A stretch of 39,686 nt of DNA from Flavobacteriales bacterium (GTDB lineage: Bacteria > Bacteroidota > Bacteroidia > JACJYZ01), in NCBI GenBank assembly GCA_020435415.1, contig JAGQZQ010000024.1:1-39686 (forward strand), read 5' to 3'. Under the pieces are notes generated by a model. The model was not told the DNA's origin, ran no database searches, and saw only the letters and a list, made by a program, of their open reading frames with translations. A program made the position numbers and the translations under genes. Of this stretch, positions 1-7,091 are shown piece by piece (the stretch's first letter is position 1; each line of letters starts with the position of its first letter).

Positions 1-890
1 CCTCCACGGAAATCCGTCAGCCAACCGTATTGTGTACGCCCATCCACATTCAGACTATCTTTGGACAGGTGCACACCTCCACCATAGATCAACAGCTCAC
101 CTCTTTCGGGAAAAACGCCCACAACCGGACAAGCCATTGCCACAGCAATCTGTTCGGGTTTACATGAACCGATGACTGCTTGCATCACATCAAAAAAGAC
201 AAAATTTCCCGGCCGGATCTCATCAACACCCTCAAATGACTCTGTCAGGCAACAGCCCGGGGTATCGCCAACAGACAGTTCAAGTTGATTTCCTGCGACA
301 GGTAGTAATTGGTCCGAAAGATGTTGCATGATGTCCCGGGTCCCGCGGAACACTTCCTGAATACTCTCCTTCTCGCGCATACCATAGGTATGTCCTGCAT
401 GTGCAAGCAATCCGACAGGCGTCAATCTACCTGCCCGAACAATGCGCTTCACCACGTCGGAAATCGCGGTTAGATTTCCCGGAGACATCCCTGAACGATG
501 CGTACCCACATCCACCTTTACCCAGACGTTTACAGGGTGATTAAGATGCTTATCAAGAAATGTCACCGCATCCGCAGAATGTACAACAAGGTTGAGGGTT
601 ATCCTTTGTGCAAGTACATTGATCTTATCTATTTCAAGAATGTTTACCGGAAAGGCAACTGTTATATCCATCCACCCATGGTCAGCAAAATACAGGGCCA
701 TATCCAGGGATGAGACGGTGATTTGACGCACACCTTCCGAACGGAACCATTCTCCGATTTCGGCTGACTGGTGGGTTTTGAAATGAGGCCGAAACCGAAC
801 CCTGCCGCTCTCGGCACGTCCCACCATCATCCTGATATTGGCCAATGCCTTTTCCCTGTCAACCAAAAGGGTGGGTTGATTGATTTTCAT
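1..890 (-). CDS. D-threonine aldolase / D-serine dehydratase-like PLP enzyme (alanine racemase N-terminal fold), 3' end cut by window edge
   Basis: Reading from ATG at 890 gives an open frame to the window edge (296 codons). The protein starts MKINQPTLLVDREKALANI and carries RPHFKTHQS at residues 34-42, where Lys38 is the expected Schiff-base lysine for PLP in the alanine-racemase-fold D-threonine aldolase/DSD1 family. Other family-like segments are the HAGHTYG stretch and the SVGDTPGC stretch. Members run about 360-380 residues, so roughly the last 70 residues, with the C-terminal metal-binding His/Asp pair, are missing here. The family cleaves or dehydrates beta-hydroxy D-amino acids in the cytoplasm. 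The start overlaps the stop of the upstream GNAT gene as ATGA, which implies translational coupling. Family assignment is good; the choice between aldolase and dehydratase cannot be made from this part. Confidence 0.85.
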   Translation of the reverse strand, partial: MKINQPTLLVDREKALANIRMMVGRAESGRVRFRPHFKTHQSAEIGEWFRSEGVRQITVSSLDMALYFADHGWMDITVAFPVNILEIDKINVLAQRITLNLVVHSADAVTFLDKHLNHPVNVWVKVDVGTHRSGMSPGNLTAISDVVKRIVRAGRLTPVGLLAHAGHTYGMREKESIQEVFRGTRDIMQHLSDQLLPVAGNQLELSVGDTPGCCLTESFEGVDEIRPGNFVFFDVMQAVIGSCKPEQIAVAMACPVVGVFPERGELLIYGGGVHLSKDSLNVDGRTQYGWLTDFRG

Positions 891-1327
891 AAGGCAACGG
901 GTGTAGCAAGCGTCATGACATAATGTTGTATTCCTACCTCATCGAATGGTGCTCCTGTCTTTTGAAATCCGAACTGCGCATACAGAGAACAAACAGAAGT
1001 CTGTGCATGCAAATACACCGGCTTGTTCATCGTCAATGCCAGAGCCAGGCTTTCTTTTACCATGGACTTTCCGATGCCCTTACCGCGGACCTCACTTAAC
1101 ACAGCAAACCTTTCCAGTTTCACCTTGCCGTTGACTTCCCTCAGACGGGATGTTGCAACAGGAACATCATTCCAGTATCCCAGAAAATGTGTGGATGAGT
1201 GATCCAGGCCATCAAACTCTTCTTCATAAGGACATGCCTGTTCCTGTATAAATACAAGCTCCCTGATACGCATGGCCTCCTGCCAGAGGAGATCATCTGT
1301 CATATCAAATGAGCGTATAACCAGCAT
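887..1327 (-). CDS. GNAT family N-acetyltransferase (YjcF/ElaA-like)
   Basis: A 146-residue cytoplasmic protein of typical single-domain GNAT size. The acetyl-CoA pyrophosphate-binding loop is visible as RGKGIGKSM at residues 81-89, after the beta-strand KVKLERFAV. The N-terminal RELVFIQEQACPYEEEFDG segment (residues 22-40) resembles the YjcF/ElaA-like group, whose substrates are largely unknown. It lies between the outer-membrane protein gene upstream (5-bp gap) and the D-threonine-aldolase-like gene downstream (4-bp overlap), so all three are probably one transcript. Acetylation of an amino-acid-like small molecule would fit the PLP neighbour but is inference. Confidence 0.85.
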   Translation of the reverse strand: MLVIRSFDMTDDLLWQEAMRIRELVFIQEQACPYEEEFDGLDHSSTHFLGYWNDVPVATSRLREVNGKVKLERFAVLSEVRGKGIGKSMVKESLALALTMNKPVYLHAQTSVCSLYAQFGFQKTGAPFDEVGIQHYVMTLATPVAL

Positions 1328-1332
1328 GGTGG

Positions 1333-2985
1333 TTAAAACAGATAACTAAGTCCGCATTCTGCCGCCAATGTCATATTCCGGGATGGAGAAAGTGAAGCAT
1401 CCTTCCATTGCCCCTGGGTATCGGCATCCAGGATTGAATAATCCCAGCGTCCTCCGAGATAGCCGAATATATTTCCGCTGATCTTCAGGTGAACACCTAT
1501 CCCGGCTGCTGCTGCCAGGTCAATACTTTTGAAAGAACTACTGAATGGAATCCTGTCGCTCTTATTTTTAAAGCTTCGCTGTAACAGAATGTCGTCATAA
1601 CTCTCTCCGTCAATTAACTCCTCTGCCTTTTTCAGCAGCCCCAACTGGGGGCCAGCAAAAATCTGAAATACAACATCCTTTCTACTGTTGGTATTGGCTG
1701 CCAGAAACAGCGGAATCTTGATATACTCCAACCGGAACTCAATTTCTCTGGTGCGGTTCTTTTTCTGCAGACTGTCATAATGCGTAAACAGGAACTTCTG
1801 CCCTTGAAATGAGTAGTAAACAGCTGCCTGAGCACTCCACACCGAATCCATGTAATTGGTACCCGACACACCAAAACCATATCCTACCGTCTTCTTATAC
1901 TCCGTGGTCCCCACATGACTTACCAGGCTATTTGTTTCAGGTAGCCTTTCGGTAAATATGGTCTTGTTGTCATATGACTTTCCATTATACCATGATTGCT
2001 GGACAAAGAACCTGGGACTTATCTCCATGCCTTTACAATACATATCCGAGAATCGCTTTGAGAACGTTTTCGCATAACTGATACCGGCAATGTCCCCGTA
2101 CTTCTTAATGTGAGACATGGTGACATGCTGATGGTAATGGAGGTAATCTCCTATGGGATTTCCTGTTCTGAAATGACCGATAAACTTCCCGGAGTGGGCA
2201 TCTATGATATAATGAAGAGACTGGGTACGGCGGTAATGCACCAACTGTACCACAGCATACTTCGGATCAGATTTCTTCAGGGCTTTTTCTATGACCGGAA
2301 ATCCGACAACCTGAACGGGCATGGAATACAGACTGGTGATCTCATCCATATCCGACTCCTTGAAAGCAATGAAATCATTCTTATCTATGAGGAGAATCTT
2401 CCCCGCCATCCCTTTAATGGTATCGGCACTTGCATAAGGATCCTGACTTTCCCACGATGCCCCCCGCTCTGCGAGGTAATGCTGGAGCTGTTTCAATGCA
2501 AGAATGATCTCTCCTTCCTTGGGTACATCGTCGGGTAAGCGAAGTGTGGCTATCTTTCTTTTATTCTCAGGAAGAAATATTTCCATACTACGCACGGTGA
2601 GTGACGTTGGAGCATCTTCCTCCGGCAAATCCGTAATGGTTAACAGCCGTTCTGCAAGCCGAAGTATTACATAGCCGGTATCCCGGTTATCTATCAACGG
2701 TTGCACCTGTGCCTCACTTTTAAACTCAATACCACGTACCTTCAGTTTCCAGTATTTATCGACAGCAGACTTCAGGCTGGCATTAACACTTTTCAGGTCA
2801 AGCGAATTTTCATCCTGCTTAACCACAACCAGGGTGCGTTTATGAATGAGCTTTGCATCCTTTTTCTTCCCGATGCCATGGGGTCTGACACCCATTGGCT
2901 GAGGCATTTTCATCCCGGGTTGTTGGGCAAAACCCAGGCTTGTGAATATCCCGAGCAGGATCCAGGTGCTGATATAATTCTTCAT
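1333..2985 (-). CDS. Secreted protein with C-terminal outer-membrane beta-barrel-like region, function unknown
   Basis: I chose ATG 2985 because it gives a clean signal peptide, MKNYISTWILLGIFTSLGFA, cleaved before QQPG; an ATG at 2994 adds three residues. After a Met/Pro/Lys-rich linker comes a soluble region to about residue 290. The remainder has alternating aromatic and polar strands (YGFGVSGTNY, AAVYYSFQGQKF, FEYIKIPLFLAAN-like, FAGPQLGLL, GYLGGRWDYS) and ends GLSYLF. The terminal Phe and this pattern are typical of Bacteroidota outer-membrane barrels of the PorT/OmpW-like class. It is the first gene of a probable operon with the GNAT and PLP-enzyme genes. I recognise no named family for the N-terminal half, and no substrate can be inferred. 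Confidence 0.75.
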   Translation of the reverse strand: MKNYISTWILLGIFTSLGFAQQPGMKMPQPMGVRPHGIGKKKDAKLIHKRTLVVVKQDENSLDLKSVNASLKSAVDKYWKLKVRGIEFKSEAQVQPLIDNRDTGYVILRLAERLLTITDLPEEDAPTSLTVRSMEIFLPENKRKIATLRLPDDVPKEGEIILALKQLQHYLAERGASWESQDPYASADTIKGMAGKILLIDKNDFIAFKESDMDEITSLYSMPVQVVGFPVIEKALKKSDPKYAVVQLVHYRRTQSLHYIIDAHSGKFIGHFRTGNPIGDYLHYHQHVTMSHIKKYGDIAGISYAKTFSKRFSDMYCKGMEISPRFFVQQSWYNGKSYDNKTIFTERLPETNSLVSHVGTTEYKKTVGYGFGVSGTNYMDSVWSAQAAVYYSFQGQKFLFTHYDSLQKKNRTREIEFRLEYIKIPLFLAANTNSRKDVVFQIFAGPQLGLLKKAEELIDGESYDDILLQRSFKNKSDRIPFSSSFKSIDLAAAAGIGVHLKISGNIFGYLGGRWDYSILDADTQGQWKDASLSPSRNMTLAAECGLSYLF

Positions 2986-3062
2986 GGTGTGCATTTAATC
3001 CAGCGAATTTACGAAAATGCCTATATTGACGATGTGAGACTATTCACCAAAGACAAAATCCG

Positions 3063-3653
3063 TTGAACCTGCTTGCCCACCTCTATCTCTCCGGAGGCGA
3101 TACCGGGCTCATGATAGGTAACTTCATTGCCGACCGGGTTAAGGGCAAGGCATATAAAACATATCCTCAAGGAATCAGTCGTGGCATCCTTTTACACCGG
3201 AAAATTGATCACTATACGGATAACCACCCGATTGTACAGGGTCTTAGAAAGCAACTTCACCCCGAGCATGGTAAATGTGCAGGGATTATTGTTGATCTGT
3301 TCTATGATTATTTTCTGGCCAATACCTGGACCATGCATAGCAATCACGCACTTGGCACCTTTATAGCCAGTGCCTATCAGACCTTAAACCAGAACCGGGA
3401 AGTCATGCCTGCACCTTGTCAAGCCATGTTATCCGCCATGATCCGGCATGATTGGTTATCGGAATATGCAACGGTAAAGGGAATCCGGCAATCATTAATG
3501 GGAATTGAACGCCGTACATCTTTCCCATGGCCTTTGGCAAGCGCAACGGACCGATTGATGCTACCTGAAACCAGAGAATGGGAAAGCAACTTTTTGGAAT
3601 TCTTTAAGGAACTACAGATGGAAGTCCGGCTAAGTATTGATCAATCCGGATGA
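3063..3653 (+). CDS. acpH: Acyl carrier protein phosphodiesterase (DUF479/AcpH family)
   Basis: The 196-residue protein begins MNLLAHLYLSG and carries LMIGNFIADRVKG (16-28), GILLHRKIDHYTDNHP (41-56) and VDLFYDYFLA, the hallmark segments of the ACP phosphodiesterase family. This family removes the 4'-phosphopantetheine arm from holo-ACP and has an HD-like metal site. Length matches the family (about 190-200). The start codon is TTG: the conserved N-terminus MNxLAHLxLS begins exactly there and no ATG gives that alignment. The 3' end overlaps the convergent Cys-rich gene by 13 bp. Family confidence is high; in vivo ACP turnover by these Bacteroidota homologues is presumed. Confidence 0.88.
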   Translation: MNLLAHLYLSGGDTGLMIGNFIADRVKGKAYKTYPQGISRGILLHRKIDHYTDNHPIVQGLRKQLHPEHGKCAGIIVDLFYDYFLANTWTMHSNHALGTFIASAYQTLNQNREVMPAPCQAMLSAMIRHDWLSEYATVKGIRQSLMGIERRTSFPWPLASATDRLMLPETREWESNFLEFFKELQMEVRLSIDQSG

Positions 3654-4051
3654 TCTCTGTTAACTTCTTCTCTCGTTGGAAAAGGTGAACCTTTATCTCC
3701 TGCTTTTCTGGACCAGTACATATACTTTCCTGTGCCCTTGCATGCATATGGAGCCACGGTATCACCAGGATTGATCTCATACCAGGAGAAGCAACGCCAG
3801 GTCTTATTGTCTTCCTGAACGCAGCATTGCACATCAATCGGGGCATCACATTTATTTCGAAGAAACACTTTATAGGTATCCTGATATGAATGACACTGGC
3901 TACAATCTTCATCGCCCCATTTCACATCATATTGTTCAACACACGCTGTCCAATCCTGATCTACAGTTCTTGAAATATCCGGTTCAGCTTCACCAAACCG
4001 GGATATCCAGCAGGCAATAGCGGCAAAAGGTAAAATGTAGATTGCATTCAT
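3641..4051 (-). CDS. Small cysteine-rich secreted protein, unknown family
   Basis: A 136-residue protein with a weak N-terminal hydrophobic segment (MNAIYILPFAAIACWIS) and, after it, eight cysteines at 37, 50, 53, 68, 76, 77, 87 and 104. The motifs include CSQCHSYQDTYKVFLRNKC and VQCCVQE. An even number of cysteines in an exported protein suggests disulphide bonds; a CxxC at 50-53 and an adjacent pair at 76-77 are visible. It starts 9 bp after the stop of the TPR gene, so it is probably the last gene of the 5078-3641 operon. The end overlaps the convergent ACP phosphodiesterase gene by 13 bp. I do not recognise the family. Metal binding rather than disulphides is the alternative. Confidence 0.65.
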   Translation of the reverse strand: MNAIYILPFAAIACWISRFGEAEPDISRTVDQDWTACVEQYDVKWGDEDCSQCHSYQDTYKVFLRNKCDAPIDVQCCVQEDNKTWRCFSWYEINPGDTVAPYACKGTGKYMYWSRKAGDKGSPFPTREEVNRDHPD

Positions 4052-4060
4052 AATCGGTCG

Positions 4061-4621
4061 CTATTTACAATGGTTATTTTTTAAAATAATCTTGGCTTCC
4101 TTGTTGCCCAATTTTTTTGATTTGTTCCAATCTTCACAGGCGCCATCTGTATCACCATTCTTCTTTTTGGCAAACCCTCTGTTGTTATATGCCTCGTGAT
4201 CTTCCGGATCCATTTCAAGTACCTTGTCATAGTCATTAATAGCTCCCTTATAATCTTTCAGTTTCATTTTTGCAGCTGCACGATTCAGAATAGCCCATTT
4301 ATGATTAGGATCAGTCTTCAGCAACTTGTCAAAATCACTTACAGCTTCCTCATACCTTCCCATCAGTAACTGGGCATGGGCCCGTTGTTTCAGGGCATTA
4401 AAAAATTGACTGTCTACTTCCAGAGCCTGATTATAAAAATTGATCGATTCCTCATAGGAACCCTTGTCAAACAGTTTATTTCCTTCTTTGAGCAGGTCAT
4501 TGGCATCCTGTGCCAGGACGGATATAGACATAACCAGGACAAAGCAGGAAACCAAACACCCAGTCGTGAATGCCATTCGACGGATGTACCTCCTGCTACT
4601 CAAACGGTTTTGTTCTTTCAT
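4061..4621 (-). CDS. Secreted tetratricopeptide-repeat protein
   Basis: The frame extends to ATG 4630; I prefer ATG 4621 (MKEQNRLSSRRYIRRMAF), which gives a basic n-region before the hydrophobic core and cleavage after SVLAQ. A third ATG at 4576 would avoid overlap with the upstream gene but loses the basic residues. The mature part consists of about four TPR units of 34 residues (NKLFDKGSYEESINFYNQAL, RYEEAVSDFDKLLKTDPNHK, DYKGAINDYDKVLEMDPEDH, NNRGFAKKKNGDTDGACEDW). TPRs mediate protein-protein contacts; here it would act in the periplasm. It lies in a three-gene set with two other small exported proteins. The partner is unknown. Confidence 0.8.
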   Translation of the reverse strand: MKEQNRLSSRRYIRRMAFTTGCLVSCFVLVMSISVLAQDANDLLKEGNKLFDKGSYEESINFYNQALEVDSQFFNALKQRAHAQLLMGRYEEAVSDFDKLLKTDPNHKWAILNRAAAKMKLKDYKGAINDYDKVLEMDPEDHEAYNNRGFAKKKNGDTDGACEDWNKSKKLGNKEAKIILKNNHCK

Positions 4622-5078
4622 ATTTGTCATCTTTTACAAGGATAATCATATGTTTAAATGCATCCATAAGGACCTGTGCTTCTTCAGGAGAAAACCCGAA
4701 TGCAAAATTGACCCTGGAATAAAATCTTCTTTCCTTATCCTTATACAACCTCCGTGTGACACACTCATCCTCCCCTTCCATGCAGTGTATGTTAATGGAT
4801 TGTTCATCCGGATTATAACTGATCTGTGCCGTATCCATATCAGCCGTGAAAAGAATATCCTCACGGTAATCCACCCCATCCCGAAAATAAGTGATCACCA
4901 GTTTTCCGCCGTTCTTCATATCCAGACGGCAATGGTCATTCATCTTGGATTGTATAAAGGCAATGGTCTGATCCATGGTTATCACATCCTGCGCTCTTAA
5001 AGAAACCGTTACCAGTAGCAGGGCGCCAAGCAAAGATCCATATCTAAATAGCCTCATGTTCCTAGAAATCAAGTTCAT
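4596..5078 (-). CDS. Secreted protein of unknown function
   Basis: A 160-residue protein with signal peptide MRLFRYGSLLGALLLVTVSL followed by RAQD, in the frame starting at ATG 5078 (an ATG at 5057 also works and starts the peptide at MRLFRY). The mature part reads as mixed alpha/beta, with a His/Cys pair in SINIHCMEGEDECVTRRLY and C-terminal helix FSPEEAQVLMDAFKHMI. It is the first gene of the set 5078-3641, and its 3' end overlaps the long start choice of the TPR gene. I do not recognise a family. Its short, conserved-looking ending after the helix suggests an intact gene. Confidence 0.65.
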   Translation of the reverse strand: MNLISRNMRLFRYGSLLGALLLVTVSLRAQDVITMDQTIAFIQSKMNDHCRLDMKNGGKLVITYFRDGVDYREDILFTADMDTAQISYNPDEQSINIHCMEGEDECVTRRLYKDKERRFYSRVNFAFGFSPEEAQVLMDAFKHMIILVKDDKYERTKPFE

Positions 5079-5277
5079 TCTTATTACATTTGTGCGTAGC
5101 CCTTATACTGAAACGTACAGAAAAAGTTATCCGTAACAAGCCGTATTAACGGAGAATATTGGATCGCACATTTTTCTTGAAACAAAAACCAAACCAAAGA
5201 CGAAAACGTAGGTAAAAACAACTATGGCATTGGCTTTGCTGCTTTCAAGGTAGTGAACAAGGATTACAGAATACCAC

Positions 5278-7077
5278 ATGCGTCCGAATTACAATTCATA
5301 TTCCCCTGATACGAGCCCCGACCAAGTTCCCCGGCGATGGCGCCAGGCAATGGTTGCATTGTTCCTGTTTGCGACATCCATACTTTCAGCGCAAAATCAA
5401 CTTGACGTGGAAGGGACGGTTCGTGTCAAAGGGGGAAATCGCAATGACGTTAAAATAACCGTTTCAAGAGACGGAGGTCCTGCCAAGGTTATTCACTTAT
5501 CCGGTGGAGGCTTCTTTTCCGAGCCCCTGGATTTCAATCATGTATATATTTTTAGTTTTTCCAAGCCAGGATATGTTTCAAAGAAGATCAGCGTGGACAC
5601 CAAAGTCCCGGCAGCAAGAATCCAGGACCAATTTGAACCCTTTGATTTTATTATAGAGCTTTTTGAGCAGGTTGAAGGCGTCAACACGATCATCTTTAAT
5701 CAGCCGGTTGGAAAGATATCCTATTCGTCTGATGTAGATGACTTCGACTACGATACTGATTACACGAAATCCATCCAATCGCAAATTGAAAAGGCGGAAC
5801 AGGAACTGGAAGAAAAACTGAAGGAACAGGAAGACGCTAAAAAGGAGGCCGAGAAGAAGGCGAAGGCCGAGGAAGCAGCAAGAAAAAAGGCGGAGGAAGA
5901 AGCGGCGAAGAAAGCCAAGGAAGAGGCCGAAGCCAAGCGTAAAGCGGAAGAAGAGGCTGCTAAGAAAGCGGCGGAAGAAGCCGAAGCCAAACGTAAGGCG
6001 GAGGAAGAGGCTGCCCGGAAAGCAGCTGCAGAGGCCGAGGCTAAACGTCAGGTCGAAGCTCAAAGAGCAGAAGCGGAAGCTAAGAGACAGGCGGAAGCGG
6101 AAGCAGCAAGAAAAGCTGCTGCTGCCCAGGCTGAAGCTGAGGCGAAGCGTAAAGCTGAAGAAGCTGCACGACAGGCGGAAGCTAAACGCAAGGCGGAAGC
6201 TGAAGCCGCGAAAAAAGCTGCAGATGCCGAAGCTGAAGCTAAACGTAAAGCTGAGGAGGCTGCCAGACAAGCAGAAGCCGAGGCCAAACGCAAGGCGGAT
6301 GCAGAAGCGGCACGAAAGGCTGAAGCGGAAGCTAAACGTAAAGCCGAAGAGGAGGCCAGGAAAGCAGCGGCGGATGCAGATGCTAAACGCAAGGCTGAAG
6401 AAGCTGCGAAAAAGGCGGCAGCGGATGCTGAGGCTAAACGCAAAGCTGAGGAAGACGCCAAGAAAGCAGCGGCGGATGCAGAGGCTAAACGCAAGGCTGA
6501 AGAGGCTGCAAAAAAGGCGGCAGCGGATGCTGAGGCTAAACGTAAAGCTGAGGAAGACGCCAGGAAAGCAGCGGCGGATGCGGATGCTAAACGAAAGGCC
6601 GAAGAAGCCGCTAAGAAAGCCGCTGCAGACGCTGAAGCTAAACGTAAAGCAGAAGAAGCTGCGGCAGCAGATGCAAGAGCAGGTGAAGCACGAAGAAAGG
6701 CTGCAGAAGAAGAAGCACGAAAAAAAGCTGAACAGGAAGAAAACGACAGACGGGTTCGCGAGGCTCAGATCGCCGCCGCTGAACGTCGCAGAAAGGAAGC
6801 TGCGGCCAAGCTTGAGCAGCAAAAGCGTTTAACAGAAACACCACCAACGGTTAAGCTGACTTCTAAGACAGAGGTGGAGCTGAACAAAGAATACAAGGAA
6901 GGTATTACCGAAGAAGTTATCGAGGAAAGAAACCGGAGAATCCGAAAGATCGTCATTAACCGTGGAGGTGACGTGACCATCTACAAGCACATCACCTACA
7001 ATTGGGGTGGTGTTTTCTATTTCCGAAATGACGAAAGCATCAGTAAGGACTTGTTTGAGCGGGAAGCAAAACTTTGA
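5278..7077 (+). CDS. Exported protein with Cna/CPD-like N-terminal domain and long TolA-like Ala/Lys/Glu helical repeat
   Basis: 599 residues. A long basic n-region (PRRWRQ) leads into AMVALFLFATSILSAQ, a probable signal peptide. Residues about 40-120 (VEGTVRVKGGNRNDVKITV, ending with the FDFIIELFE strand) look like a carboxypeptidase-regulatory-like beta domain, common in Bacteroidota envelope proteins. Residues about 165-525 are almost entirely Ala, Lys, Glu, Arg, with a 17-residue period (KKAAADAEAKRKAEEDA) in the middle, as in TolA domain II: a single long helix able to span the periplasm. The last ~75 residues form a separate domain containing NWGGVFYFRN. The role is probably structural in the envelope. 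The family is not named with confidence. Convergent with the WG-repeat gene (14-bp gap). Confidence 0.8.
   Translation: MRPNYNSYSPDTSPDQVPRRWRQAMVALFLFATSILSAQNQLDVEGTVRVKGGNRNDVKITVSRDGGPAKVIHLSGGGFFSEPLDFNHVYIFSFSKPGYVSKKISVDTKVPAARIQDQFEPFDFIIELFEQVEGVNTIIFNQPVGKISYSSDVDDFDYDTDYTKSIQSQIEKAEQELEEKLKEQEDAKKEAEKKAKAEEAARKKAEEEAAKKAKEEAEAKRKAEEEAAKKAAEEAEAKRKAEEEAARKAAAEAEAKRQVEAQRAEAEAKRQAEAEAARKAAAAQAEAEAKRKAEEAARQAEAKRKAEAEAAKKAADAEAEAKRKAEEAARQAEAEAKRKADAEAARKAEAEAKRKAEEEARKAAADADAKRKAEEAAKKAAADAEAKRKAEEDAKKAAADAEAKRKAEEAAKKAAADAEAKRKAEEDARKAAADADAKRKAEEAAKKAAADAEAKRKAEEAAAADARAGEARRKAAEEEARKKAEQEENDRRVREAQIAAAERRRKEAAAKLEQQKRLTETPPTVKLTSKTEVELNKEYKEGITEEVIEERNRRIRKIVINRGGDVTIYKHITYNWGGVFYFRNDESISKDLFEREAKL
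6355..6660 (+). repeat. Three tandem ~102-bp coding repeats within the TolA-like gene
   Basis: Units begin at 6355, 6457 and 6559, each starting GCCARGAAAGCAGCGGCGGATG. The first two are close to identical at the DNA level and the third is more diverged. Each encodes 34 residues, that is two 17-residue helical units (protein residues about 360-461). The DNA similarity is greater than needed to keep the amino-acid pattern, which suggests recent unit duplication. Confidence 0.85.
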
Positions 7078-7091
7078 TTTCTTAACTAGCC

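Noticed and set aside
498-713. 71-residue plus-strand open frame in the D-threonine-aldolase-like region
   Set aside because: The minus strand encodes a continuous PLP enzyme through the window edge; the plus frame is a shadow.
5578-6822. 414-residue minus-strand open frame opposite the TolA-like gene
   Set aside because: It is the mirror of the low-complexity GCN/AAR-rich repeat: its protein is only Ser/Phe/Leu/Arg-rich, with no signal or domain, and the plus-strand gene has a signal peptide and ordered domains.
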